DNA from: Cristatella mucedo
Lineage: Eukaryota > Bryozoa > Phylactolaemata > Cristatellidae
DNA: 64,000 bases
Reading direction: 5' to 3'
Assembly: GCA_009760855.2 (NCBI GenBank)
Contig: WPIO01000002.1
Coordinates: forward strand, 6,335,001-6,399,000
Notes under the pieces: model-generated
Seen by the model: the letters and a program-made list of their open reading frames with translations, nothing else
The model's database searches: none
Told to the model about the DNA's origin: nothing
Program-made: the position numbers and the translations under genes
In this document: positions 48,892-60,600 of the stretch, one piece after another
Layout: each line of letters begins with the position of its first letter
Numbering within the stretch: the first letter of the stretch is position 1

Positions 48892-49790
48892 TTTTCGGCA
48901 GAGTCGGGCACTGGCGCCACTGAAGCAACAGGGCGAACGCCGCGAAACGAACGCTCCGCCGCTTTGCTCTGCTCAATGTGGCGGAAGCGAAATAGAGCAC
49001 TGGATAGACACCGCCCCCCCCCGCTATATTCCCTCGAGCTCGACGTCGCACCCTCGCTCAGCGCGCCCGAGCCCACTGCCCGCCCGCGGCGCCGTGGAGC
49101 TCGCGAGCGCTCTCGTATTAGCGCTTGCGACGGTGCACCCGAGAGTCCAACGCGTGCTCTCTAGCTTCGGAGGGCGTAGTCGATTGAACTCGGCGGGCGA
49201 GAGGCGAGTCCTCCGCGGGTGCGGCCCTCGTCTCGGCCGAGCGAGACGGAAGCTGAGCGAGCCCTTGCTCCGGGAATTAGAGTGGCGGCTGCCGCCCTGC
49301 TGCGTAGGGAGGCGGTGCTCAAGTTGCCTCGATTTTATAGTCTGACTGTCCGAGATGCAAAGTTAATCTTGCCGGCAATCTGGCTTAGTATGGACACCGC
49401 AAATACCTCTCAATGGGACGAGTGCTGCCAAAGCCACGAGGAGGCGCGCGCCACAAGCGGCCCTGACGTTGATGGACCAGCATATCCCAGGATCCTGATC
49501 CACCCGCAATGGGGCGGCTAAGAGGCGCCCGACGAATGGCGGCCACCGTCTGCTGATCGCGGCGGCAGCGCGCGGCTCGCGTGCGTTGGTAGTCGCGACC
49601 GGTCGCTCTAGCGTGTCTTCTTCGCAAAGCGCATTTCGCGAACGTGGCTCTTTGTGAACGCACCAACGGAGGCGAACTTAGACGTGAAAAGTGCTGGTAG
49701 CTAACACCTATTGTTGTTCTTCAGTGGTAACTGGTTCGAACCCAACCGGTAAAATAGCATATTCACAGGGTAGAGCCGATAAGGAGATTT
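48892..49790. other. No gene recognised (GC-rich)
   Basis: Open frames on both strands over CpG-rich sequence, with no domain and no splice-joined partner. Confidence 0.4.
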
Positions 49791-49796
49791 AGAGAG

Positions 49797-49986
49797 AAAA
49801 AGGGAGAGAGAGAGAATATTTAAAAGAGGGAGATTACGATAAAGGAGTGTGGAACCGAAAAAAGGCGAGAGGGTGGAATAAGAGAGAAAGGCAGAGAGGG
49901 AAAGAGAGAGACAGGGAGATAGAGAGAGACAGAGAGAGACACAAAGAGAGACATAGAGATAGAAACAGAGACAGACAGAGTCAGAC

Positions 49987-50031
<45 letters not shown>

Positions 50032-50130
50032 AAGAGAGAGACAGAGAGAGAGAGACAGAGAGAGAGACAGAGAGACAGAGAGACAGAGACAGACAGAGAA
50101 AGAGAGAGAGAGAGACAGAGAGAGAGAGGG
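49797..50130. repeat. (GA)n microsatellite with GACA variants
   Basis: GA dinucleotides with AGAGAC and GACAGACAG interruptions, purest at 49,991-50,030. Confidence 0.9.
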
Positions 50131-50134
50131 ATGA

Positions 50135-51450
50135 AGAACTGTATCGAACGACTTGAAAAAACTGCCTTACTAATAATAATTGCCCGATCAGTTTTCCGTC
50201 TCGATTAAAAGGTCTTCCGGAGCTGAGGATTTTTCGCAACCAACTTTCCTACTCTGTCAGCTGCTTAATATCGGCCACTACGTTTAACTGCAATACGATC
50301 TGGTAAGCAGATTACATTTATTTTCAGATCATTGTTACGTGCATCTTAAACGGGGTTCCGATGGCTGAGTAAAGCAATGATAATTACTAGATACTTCTAT
50401 CGCACCGTGTACAAGCCGAATCTTTATCTTGGTACTTGATGGGTGCAGTGAAGGATGCACTTCGACTAGAGTGATTATATACACATCATTGTACACATAT
50501 GCAAACGTAGTGGAATAAACACGGACTGCGAAAATGCAGCGAGGAACGGGTAGATATTTAGCCTCAGTAGGTAAATCGGAGGGTGTTTTCGACGTCAGTC
50601 GATAGTAATTTCCGCGCTTCGAGAGAATTCAAGCTGACGGCCCTGTCTGTAAAGTATTTGAGGTTGATTAGAGACGTGGCTACACTAAAAGAATTTGTGC
50701 TGTGCCCTCGAAAAGCCTTATCCCGACCAGGCACGATTTATCCTTGAGGTGCGATTGACCACTGCTACACTAGGCCAAACAATGTTCAAGTTTCCACCAG
50801 CCTCACTTCACACGGATTATATGTGCCTTATTCGAGCGAGATGTCACTGCGACTTGAACCGAATACAGTTGGAACGATATAACTTATGCAAAGGAAGCTA
50901 GACAGGCACGTTGCAAGAACAGGCTGTAACTGTATGGTTTGCATTGACCGAGTCTCGCTGAACATGGCTTGCAGTGGTACGGTTGCGCATTATCCCCCTT
51001 ACTTTGATTTGTCTTTTAAAGTTGGCTCTCACTCGTGCATGCAATTGAGTCTTTTGCTGCCAATACATTCAGGAAAGTAATTTTCTAACGACTCAGACTA
51101 GCAATCGGAGGTCTACTGTCATGGGACTGAAGGCTATCTTTTTTTTTTACTCCGTTCCTTTATCGTGTAGCTGATCATCGCAGCTAATCACACGTTGCAC
51201 TTTAAATAGTTAGGCCAGCAGCGAGCCAAGCGCTCGCATTGCACGTTGGGTGGTCGAACGCGAGGTCTCGTTGCCCCCTGACTCGGAGCTGCGCCCGTCC
51301 GTGTGTCCAATCAGAGGGAGCCTCTCAGAGCGGCCATTCGCATACGGTGCCATTTTCAGCAATCTGGCGCAATATCGCGCCGCTAGTTCGCTTGGCACCT
51401 GTACCCAGATGATGGCGAGTGGGTCTGTCGTTCGGCGTTTCACTTCATGA
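50135..51450. other. No gene recognised
   Basis: Mixed-composition DNA. Short open frames such as 50,695-50,901 and 50,886-51,080 have no family resemblance. Confidence 0.45.
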
Positions 51451-51451
51451 C

Positions 51452-51590
51452 CGCCCAGAGGTCGAGGTGCTCGCCCGGGAAAAGTCTGGCTCCGATCGTG
51501 GGCTCGAGCCCCGTGTGAATGTGTGCGAAGCGCCTGAATAGAGATTAAGTTCCCTCCTTGGGGCGCTGTACAAGTGAATTATATATTTTT
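51452..51590 (+). mobile_element. tRNA-derived SINE (family 1)
   Basis: AGGTCGAGGTGCTCGCCCGG (degraded box-A side) and GTGGGCTCGAGCCCC (box-B) are followed by the shared body TGCGAAGCGCCTGAATAGAG and TTGGGGCGCTGTA, then the GTGAATTATATATT tail. The 5' end is more worn than in the copy at 6,307. Confidence 0.7.
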
Positions 51591-52990
51591 TTTAGGTCTA
51601 AGTGGATGCAGTTCACGATATTGCATGTTTGCATATCACACCATGATGATCGCAGGACTCCTTGACACCATCGTCGACGCCAGAAGACGTCTAGCCGTCG
51701 CACTTCATCGGCTTGGTGTAGATGCCCCATTGACGCGTTCTTCTTGGCTCCGGTGCCAAGCTGTTCGGCGAACCTAGTCCGCGCCCGCACTGGGTTTGTA
51801 ACCCCCGCAGCTGGAAACCCGGATCGTGATTTCCTGTGCAGTGGGCAAGATTTCAGTTCACTCCCCGAGCCAGGCGAAAGATTTTTCCTTCCTTAACAGA
51901 GCGGGAAGCAGCCACTCACTCGTGTTTAAAACGCTCTTTAATAACTGCGGAGGTTTGATATTACCAAAATCGCACCCTTTTGGTGCAGTTGCACCTTGCA
52001 GTGGCACCTTCGCTGACAAATTAGGAGATCAACACGTCGGTATAATATCTTCTTCCTTTCGCTGCTTTCTTTAGGAAACCTGCGACAGGCGAGCCATTCA
52101 GAGGCCTCGTTACGGTCGAATACTTAAGAAGCTCCTGCTAGCTCTTTGTGTACGGTTCGTCACCCGGAACTAGATACGCGACCCGAATAGTTTCTCCTGA
52201 TAAATCCGGGCGTTCGTAATCCTGCTCATTCGTAGCCCCGAGGCGTTCGTACCGACGGAGCGGACTGTGCGTCCGCCGCTGGCTCTGCAGAGGTATCTCC
52301 CTGAACGCGTATTGCGAGTGCGCTTCCGCGGTTTTTAGCCGACCGGCGAGTCCTTGCGGCGGTCCAACGTCACGACTACGGCCCTGTCGGTTGCGCCGCT
52401 GTCGAGCGTCTACGGAACGAAATTTACGGAGGACACCGCGAGCGAGCTTCCGCTCGCGACAGACCGGCTCGCCGCGGTAATTAGGGGAGGCGGGGCCGAG
52501 CTTGCGGTGGGCGCCGGCGATATCCCCGAACGCGTACGCCGGCGTCCCGCGGCCGCGCTCCCGTCTTTGAATCGGGTGCTAGCCTGCGACGCGTAGCTAT
52601 CGCAGGCCAGGCCTGGCGTAGCGGAACGTATAAGACTGCCATCGGCTCTCTTTGCCTGCTGACCCTGACACTGTTGCGCGACTCGGCTTATTCGGGAAGG
52701 GGGCTGCCATCGGGCTGCAAGCGGTTCCGCGGCGCGCCTTCGGCATCGGGTGAGCGACCATTGTAAGGGCTAGCGGCCAAGCGACGTGATGCGCGCCTGC
52801 TTCAGCGAGCCGGAAGCGGTGGTTCGCTGGCTTCGCAAACCAAAAGTTGAGCGATGCAGTTGGCGCAGCGACGTGAGCAGTGGGGCCGTGGCGCCGCGAT
52901 GCATTCGCGCCCCGATAGTTTGCGAGATAGGATAGCGATTGGTTCGACCGGATAGCTGCGACGGCTAGTTGCTCAGATCAGACGCGGCTG
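51591..52990. other. No gene recognised
   Basis: GC-rich after about 52,100. The open frames seen (for example 52,354-52,596) lack any domain. Nothing else was seen. Confidence 0.4.
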
Positions 52991-52993
52991 TGT

Positions 52994-53028
52994 CTTGAGG
53001 CCTCGCGGTATGCGGACGAGGCCTCAAG
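52994..53028. repeat. Perfect 12-bp inverted repeat (hairpin)
   Basis: CTTGAGGCCTCG at 52,994-53,005 pairs exactly with CGAGGCCTCAAG at 53,017-53,028, with an 11-base loop. Confidence 0.85.
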
Positions 53029-53029
53029 T

Positions 53030-54120
53030 GATTTGTATTCGCCGCGGCGCTCGGCTCGGCCGCCGAGGCCGCCGAGGCGACGGCGCTCGCCTGGGCCAGT
53101 TGGCCGCATGAGACGCTGCCAGAAGAGCGCGCCTTGGCCCGACCTTTGCGGCCGCACGGAACCTCATGCCGCGGACGCCGCGCGGCCGCTGCGACAGCTG
53201 CCGCTCGCCTGCGGGATGAATGAGGGAGAGCGAGAGAGAGTAAACGAGGGAGTATGGAGGAGGAGGTCCAATAAGGGCATCGCCATTGGTCGGCGAGCGA
53301 CCTGACAAGTCTGGTCAAGGCCAACGTCATCGAACGATGGCCTCGCTGCGAGTAGCTCAGCTCCCGCGGCAGGCGCGGCGCGGGCGTGAGGCGAGGCAAG
53401 AGCGCGAGGCGCGGTAGTCTGCGCGCTCGGCTGATAAGTCAGTCAGGCAGCTACGCAGACGACGACGCGCTGACTGCCACATTTTTACGGGAGGGTACGG
53501 CCAGACCATCTGCGACGTACGGCTCTCCGCTAGCTCCGCCCTAATGTCGTAGGGACAGACGTAGTGGACCGCCAAATGGCAGCGGTTGATTTAGTGTATG
53601 CCGGCTATGTACGCTTGTATTTCGCCGTTTGCCAGATGCTAAGAGCCATTCAGAATGCCGAGTGGCCACGCCCGTCTGAGGGTGTTACCTCGCAGCCTTC
53701 AGTCACTTTAGATAATATTGCAGCGTACCTAAGATACGGCGGAGGGAAGATGAAATACTTTCGTAACGCCGCCAGCCCGATAGAAATATAACGCTAAGCA
53801 TAGCGGGCCGAGCTGCGGGCGTACGCGCTCGCGTTCCAAGTGCCGCGGCAGCTGACAGCAAGCAGTGGCACTTTCCGGCTGGGAGTGAGCAGGCGATGGG
53901 CGGCTACGCATGCAGCTCTACAAGTTGCCGTATACGCTGCTGCAGTAGTGAGACAGCTGCCGAGCTTCTGACCGTCGCTTTCTCACAGCAGGGATGCTGC
54001 GTCTGAAGCCGAATGGCTCAGAAACGGGCGGTTAGCGGAAGTGCATCGAACGCCGACAGAGATGCCGATAGCAACGGCTAGCAGCGCAGCTATACCGTGG
54101 CGGGCTAACGAGAGCGCGAA
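53030..54120. other. No gene recognised (CpG-rich)
   Basis: GC-rich with Ala/Arg-rich open frames in several overlapping registers. No conserved domain. Confidence 0.4.
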
Positions 54121-54156
54121 CCTGCGCAGACGTCAGCGAGCTGACGTCTGCGCAGG
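54121..54156. repeat. Perfect 16-bp inverted repeat (hairpin)
   Basis: CCTGCGCAGACGTCAG pairs exactly with CTGACGTCTGCGCAGG across a four-base CGAG loop. Such a long perfect stem with a tetraloop-sized spacer is unlikely by chance. Confidence 0.9.
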
Positions 54157-54557
54157 TCCGAGCAGCTGGCGCTGTGACATGTCTTCTATCAATTCGCGGT
54201 AACGCAAGCGGCGAGCCGTGACGCGAGCACACATTGACGCGTCGTATGCGCTCCGGCGGTCGTCGAGTGGCTCGTCCACTGCCGCCGCCGGGAGACTAGA
54301 CCAGCGAAGTCGTCGACGCGACGACGCTCAAGAGATCGCCTTTCACCCAGCGGCACAATCCTCTGGTTCGTACTGCTCGAGTCATTATTATAAAAAAAGA
54401 GCTGACGAAATACTAATTTATGTAGGCTTCTCTGAGCCCACCGAAAGCCTCTCAAATTGGCGATGCGCCGGTCGATCTGGCCTCAGCCGCTCGATCTAGC
54501 GATCGATCGGCACCGTTCGATAGATCTCAGGTTCACTTCCGTAGCGTCGGACCTTTA

Positions 54558-54559
<2 letters not shown>

Positions 54560-54590
<31 letters not shown>
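54560..54590. repeat. Short (CT)n microsatellite
   Basis: About 15 CT dinucleotides in otherwise GC-rich DNA. Confidence 0.9.
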
Positions 54591-54592
<2 letters not shown>

Positions 54593-54599
54593 TTGCAGA

Positions 54600-57080
54600 C
54601 GGCTTGACCTGTCGCTGGCTTCTACAGGGCAATCGCAAATCCGGCAAGTAGCTGCTGCGCGAAGTGCATAGCAGCAGTCAGACGCACTGCGGACCCGAGC
54701 TGCTGCTGCGGCGGCGTCTCATCATGCGGCCGCTGACGGAGTAGGTCCTGCTCGCGCTGCCTGACTCGGCCTAGCTGGCCCGCCGCCGCCGCTGCCCGAG
54801 GAACTCGAGGAACGCTCCACTGCCCCCTCCTCTATCCCACACCAGCGCTCGCAAGCCGGCCCCTAACTTGGCTCCAGCAGCCGCGCCCCTTCGGGCGACC
54901 CGCGCAGCAGACTCGCGCGGCGGAGGTAGCCGCGCTTCGCGAGCGCTTCGAGATATTTCGCGGTTCCGGCCTGCCTCGCCGCGACGGTAAGCGGTGCAAG
55001 TCGCACGCACGCCGTACCTATGCCGGATGCCTGCCGCCGGAAAGAGGCGCAGCTGCTACAGCTCGGGCAGCCGAGCCGGTGCGCGCACCGCGACGACAGA
55101 CGATTGCACCCATGGGTGCCGACGGTAATTCGTTACCCAGGCCGCCGATAAGACACGAGTCACTCATCGGTTTGCGTACCGCGGTCCCGGTGACGTGGCG
55201 CTTCGCGGTACGCGTACCGTGCCCCGCTGGTGCAGCGCCTGCGCGAGTTTTCCGAACTGACAGCCCCTTCGCTGCTGCTGCTGCGGCTGTAGGCGGAGGA
55301 CCAAAACGCGGACTGGTGGTTTTTGGTAGACGCCGCTGTGAGCGGACGTCCGTCCGTCCGTGCCTCACCGACCTACAATACCTGCTGCCTCGATCCGTCT
55401 ACGAGCTAAGCAAGGGTTTCCTCCGCATTTTAATCTCAACGTAGATGTCATCACCAAGTTCTTTCCGTTTGTCTTCTTCTCCCTCTCTTGCGGCCGCAGC
55501 CACGTGGGCAGATAATTACCACGCCGCCCGCCCCCCTCTGCCTCGTCGCCCTATTCAGCAATGCCGCGCAGCCGTGCAGCGTACTTGTGCGCCTGGCTCC
55601 GAGGCGCGAGGTCAATCGCGCGGCAGAGCGCCGCATTCAAACCGTCAATTCCGGGTCCACTGATAGAACGCCGTGAGCCTGGTTTAGATGCCGAGTCTGT
55701 CTTTCTACCTGCTTCCTAGCAACTCGAGTCTTACTTCGATCCTTCTTTTCGTAGGAGTAGACGATAGTCTTTCTCCAAGTCTTGCTTCTACTGGCTCCGC
55801 CCACTGAGCGTTCGCGGGAAAATAAATTCCATTAGGTTGTTAGGGTGTGGCCCTCGGCGATGTACATCCCAGTGAATTGGAGTTGGCTGCCGCTGTTTAT
55901 GCTGTGCTTCGTCGTCGCAGGAAAAGCGAAAAAGAAACGCGCGGTACATTTCAGATAACAATTAAGCCACGGAGGTATATGGCACCTGCTTTCGATAACT
56001 CTGGCCGGTGTTTGCTGTCGACGAGGGTACAGGGTATGTCGTCTGCCGCTCCTTTTAGAGCAATGCAGGACGCGTGACCCGAACGAGATTTGCCTGCTGA
56101 GGTTTGTCACTTGCTCTTGTCTTTTCTCAGTCTTAGCCGAAGAAGTGGAACCGCGCATGGCTGCTGAGTCTTCGTCAAGTATTCGACAAGTCTCGGACCA
56201 ACCCCCATCGTATGGGCGACGTATACACCGAAGACGCGAGTAGGTAAACGCGGCCATAAAGGGCGCACGGCCAAGGCTGAATTTGACAATCTCCTGGCGT
56301 CTGACATCGTTGGCCCGCATAGTAGTATCTATGCGTCTACGTTGCACGTTCTCGCTTAGCCCAATGGTTCCAGGCACGCCAGCGGGGATTACCGGGCCCC
56401 CTTAGTATGGGCCGTCAAACCGAACTGCTACCATCTGCTCAGCCTGGAAGACATCGCAGCGGCATTTTCAGGGAAGTCTTTTTCGTCAAAGAAAGACGTG
56501 CTCCGCACTTACCACTAGATCCTCATGACGCCAGAAGACATGCCCCAGACCGTCTTCATTGTCCCTTTCGGGGTCTTTTAGTGACCAGTATGTCTCGCGG
56601 TCTCCTTAGCACTTCGCGAACACGTTCCGACGCTCTTTTGACTAAGTCTTGCACGGGCTGAATTAATCTTTCTCACACGGGCAGGATATTTTGGTCGGAA
56701 GTGCATCGGCGACCGAACGCGAGACACAGTAGCACGCGACGCACTCGAGACGAGCCTACTCGCGTACCTTGAACCCGAAGGCACAGTTGCGAATGCAATG
56801 AAGCTCTCTTTTTTTGGGCTCGGCGGTTTTATTACCGTGCCGTTTCTCCGGCCTGCATGAAGCTGGACGCCGATTCTTCGGCGGCGGTTCCTACGTTTAC
56901 GCAACCCGCGACTTCAGGTCGCCAACTCTGTCGCTTCGTCGGCACTGCCAAATTACTGTCATCGATTCTAATATCGCTCCTCTGTCCCATTTCGCCCCGT
57001 TGCCACCACGCTGCCCTTGCGCAATCTCGCCAAGGCACTAGCGGGCTACAGAGGATCGACAGCGCGTCGCGAGCTTCTGA
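54600..57080. other. No gene recognised (GC-rich, left of the viral-type element)
   Basis: CpG-rich host-like DNA. Overlapping open frames on both strands show no domain. It is the last stretch before the abrupt AT-rich switch near 57,290. Confidence 0.4.
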
Positions 57081-57087
57081 AGCTTAA

Positions 57088-57116
57088 GGCCAGGCCTTGA
57101 AGGTCAAGGCCTGGCC
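57088..57116. repeat. Perfect 13-bp inverted repeat near the element boundary
   Basis: GGCCAGGCCTTGA pairs exactly with TCAAGGCCTGGCC across AGG. It lies 26 bases left of the longer hairpin that borders the AT-rich element. Confidence 0.85.
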
Positions 57117-57141
57117 GACGCGTCCTCCACCCGTCGTCGAG

Positions 57142-57263
57142 AGTAGTTATGTTTTGAACGTTATGGAGCCTAGGGCTCAGCCTCAACCCTCAATCTCGCA
57201 CAGCTCGATCGAGGGTCTTCGTCTGAGACCACTAGTCTCCATAACTTTCAAAACCAAACTACT
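57142..57263. repeat. Long imperfect hairpin at the left edge of the viral-type element
   Basis: The left arm (57,142-57,168) and right arm (57,237-57,263) are 27 bases each with three mismatches: GTTTTGAACGTTATGGAG faces CTCCATAACTTTCAAAAC. Inside the loop are further pairings (GGCTCAG with CTGAG; CCCTC with GAGGG). It sits about 120 bases before the first gene of the AT-rich element and may be part of its terminus or an older foldback. Confidence 0.6.
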
Positions 57264-57370
57264 CACTCAACACTAGACTCGCTGTCGCTCAACATAGTGG
57301 TTTCGCCTACTTCGTTGTTTATCCTATCGCACTCTAACATATTAAAATTCGATTTAAAGAAAAAAGATTA

Positions 57371-57375
57371 TATAG
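57371..57375 (+). promoter_or_regulatory. TATAG box before first gene of the element
   Basis: TATATAG ends 8 bases before the ATG at 57,384, with a second TATAAG in between. The same box precedes most other genes of the element (see 61,538, 61,723, 62,236 and 62,796). Confidence 0.4.
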
Positions 57376-57383
57376 TATAAGAT

Positions 57384-57626
57384 ATGTCTAACAATGATTA
57401 TGTTGTGCGACGTGAGGGTGAACATTTTAGCGATCACGCTAAACGTGTTAGAGAAGAAAAAAAAAAAAGAACAGGGCTTTGGCCTAAGTATCCATTTTCA
57501 AAGGCTAGTTTAGATAAAATGATATCTAGCTTGCAAGTAATTCCAAATAAAAACATAGAAATTCCTCTCAAAAGTAAAGAAGTAAAGAATATGCAATGGT
57601 CAATGAGAGAGAATCAAGAAGATTAA
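57384..57626 (+). CDS. Leading ORF of the element; possible polymerase N-terminus
   Basis: An 80-residue, highly basic open frame (KKKK-R run near residue 27) that starts 9 bases after a TATAG box. It overlaps the next open frame (57,596) by about 30 bases in another frame. Two readings are possible: a separate small gene, or the true N-terminus of the polymerase separated by a frameshift. No domain is recognised, so its role is unassigned. Confidence 0.5.
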   Translation: MSNNDYVVRREGEHFSDHAKRVREEKKKRTGLWPKYPFSKASLDKMISSLQVIPNKNIEIPLKSKEVKNMQWSMRENQED

Positions 57627-60600
57627 TGAGAATTGAGGAGAATGGTTGGTTTTTAGGTAAAACCTCATCAGACGGTAAGTTTATGGACTATGAGTATGTT
57701 GGTTTAGATAGAGGTGAAATAGACTTTGATAAAATTTATGACAGAACTGCCGACGGACTTATCAGAGTGATAAGGGACATACTCAAGAACAAGAAAGATT
57801 TAAAAATGACAATGATTGTATCTCCAATTCTAGAATCGGAAAACGGATCTTTCTGCAATCAGCCATTTTCTGGCATACCTAATGTAATGATAAATAGGAC
57901 TAGTAACATTGAGTCTATTATTAAAATGCAATTCGTTTCTTTTAAGGAAAGGATTGAAGAATGGCTAGACAAAGGATCTAGTTGGAGTCTGTCTGCAATT
58001 AATGCTTTATATGCCAAGTTTACTCATTTTAGACATCGTTTTGGAGGGAGTTATTTACCTATGCCTAAAGGATAAGAGAAAAAGAGGTCAACCTTGAATA
58101 TAAAGAATGAATCACATAACTGTTGTGCATTGTGGTGTGTACTAAGATGTCTTCATCCTAGAGACAATCATCCAGAGTTAATTGCAGATCTTACTAAGAT
58201 ACTTTTTGAAAAATATAATCATCTTATTCCTACTTTGACAAACTTGTTTAATGTAAGACCTGGATATTCTCAAGCGTAAAGTATTTCAGACATACCTATT
58301 TTAGCAAAACTGTTTGACATTACAATAAATGTTTGTCAGTATTGCAGCAAAGATTTAAGCCCACTTCTTATAGTTGATGAGGAAAATGGGAAGCACTTAG
58401 ATCTTCTTTTATACAGCAATGAAGATAAGACAGTCTCTCATCATGTAATCATTAAGAATTTTAATGGACTTTGCAGAAGCTCAAAGGGATTTGGCACTCA
58501 ACTAACTTGTAAAAGATTTATCTGCAGATTTTATTCTCAAGATAAACTTGCACAACATATTGATGCATGTAAGAAAGGAAATGATGGCAGGTCTAGAATA
58601 AAAATGTCCGAGGAAGGAGAAAAGTGTTACTTTAAGGAATACTCAAAAACGTTATGGTGTCCATTTGTTGCTTATGCAGACTCTGAATGTTTGCTTAGTG
58701 ATGTGAGAAAGACTGATAAGGGAGATAGTAGTATTCCTAAAGGTTCTTTTCAAAAACACATTCCATATTCAAGCGCATATACAATTATAGATTACAAAGG
58801 AGAAAGATAAAGTTTCAAGTTACTTAAGGGTCCAAATAATGTAAGAGAGTTAGTACAGAATCTACTAGAGGAAGTAGATTCAATCAAAAAAGAATTGAGA
58901 GAGATTCTTCCTAAGTATAAGAAATACGATTATAAAACTATGACTAGTGAAGAGAGTAAGGCATACAACTCGGCAACTGTTTGTTATATTTGTAACCTAG
59001 ATTTAAATGATGATAAGGTTTTAGATCACTGTCATCTTACTGGCAAGTATCGAGGTGCTGCACACAACGAGTGTAATCTTAATGTTAGTATTAATCCAGA
59101 AAAGTATAAGCTTCCTGTATTTCCGCATAATCTAAAAGGATATGATTCACATTTTTTAGTTCAGGAGTTTCATGGTCAAAAACTTAAAAAAGCGTAATTG
59201 CAAATAATATGGAAAAATATATAAACATTGAAATCGGAGCTCTTAGTTTTAGAGATTCACTTCAGCTGATGAATAAAGGATTCCCAGACTTAGTTAAAAA
59301 TGTTGTTAAGTCAGAGAAACCACTAAAATATACTAGAGATAAATTCTTAATGCTTAGCGATAAAGAATTTGAGTTGTTATCAGCAAAGGGAGTTTTTTCC
59401 CAATGAATATGTCGATTCTTTCTCAAAGCTAGAAGATAAAATTTTGCCTCCAATAAAATGTTTTTATAGTACATTAAACGATAGCAACATTGGAGAAAAG
59501 GATTATGATAGAGCGCAAGAAGTGTGGAGATTAATGAAGAAAATTGACTCACTTACTGAAGATACTTTAGAAAAATATAGTGATATTTATCTCACAATGG
59601 ATGTTTTCAACTAGCTGATGTTTTTAAACATTTTAGACATCTCTCAAAAAGAATTGATGGTCTGGATCCTGCCAACTTCTTTACTGCTCCAGGTTTAACT
59701 TGGTGTGCATGTTCAAGATTTTCAAAAGTTTGATTAGATTTATTATCAAACTTTGAAGATTTCAATTTCTTTGAGAGTGCAATCAGAGGAGGTATAACGC
59801 AAGCATCTTGCAGGCATGTTAAGGCTAACAACCAAATGGCATCTAATTATGATAGCACAAAGAAAAAGAGTTGGCTACTCTATGTTGATGCAAATTCTCT
59901 TTATGCGACTGCGATGACTCAATTCTTGCGGACAATTAATTTTAAGTTTTTAGATGAGAAGCAGATTAAATAATTTACAAACAAAAAATATTAGGAGTAA
60001 GAGAAAATTCAAAGACTAGCTATGCTTTTGAGGTTGACATGCACTGTCCAGAGGATTTAAATAATGTTTATTCTGGTTATCCTCATTTACCAATTAGGAG
60101 AGAAGTTGCAACAGATGAGTATTCATCTTATTAAAATAAAACTTTAGCTAAAGATGATCATAAAAGTAAAGTTAAGAAATTGATTCTTGATCCTTAACCA
60201 AGAGAGAAGTACATTATTCATTATAAAAATTTGCAGTTTGCTTTAGAAAGGGGCTATGTCTTGACAAAGATACATAGAGTAATGAGTTTTTCGCAAAGTG
60301 ATTAGTTGAGTGGTTACATTAAAAAGAACATTGAGAGAAGAAAAGATGCTAAAGATGAGTTTTGAAAAAGAATACTATAAGTTAAAAAATAATGCCTTCT
60401 ATGGGAAGATAATGGAAAATGTAAGAGAGAGAGAGAGTAAACATTGAGTTATTTGATTTAAAGTTCGACAAGGATGTTGAAACATCAAATAAAAGAGTTA
60501 TGAGTGCAAGATTTAAAGATAGAAGACTTTTCAACATGGATCTTGTTGGAATAGAAACGACAAAAACTGAAATCTATCTTAACAAACCTATTCACTTAGG

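Noticed and set aside
54121-54156. Rho-independent terminator
   Set aside because: No T-run follows and the region is eukaryotic host DNA.
59722-59745. TGA read as Trp in the polymerase
   Set aside because: The position where TGA falls (59,731) is normally Glu in relatives, and two adjacent one-base indels explain it. There is only one such case.
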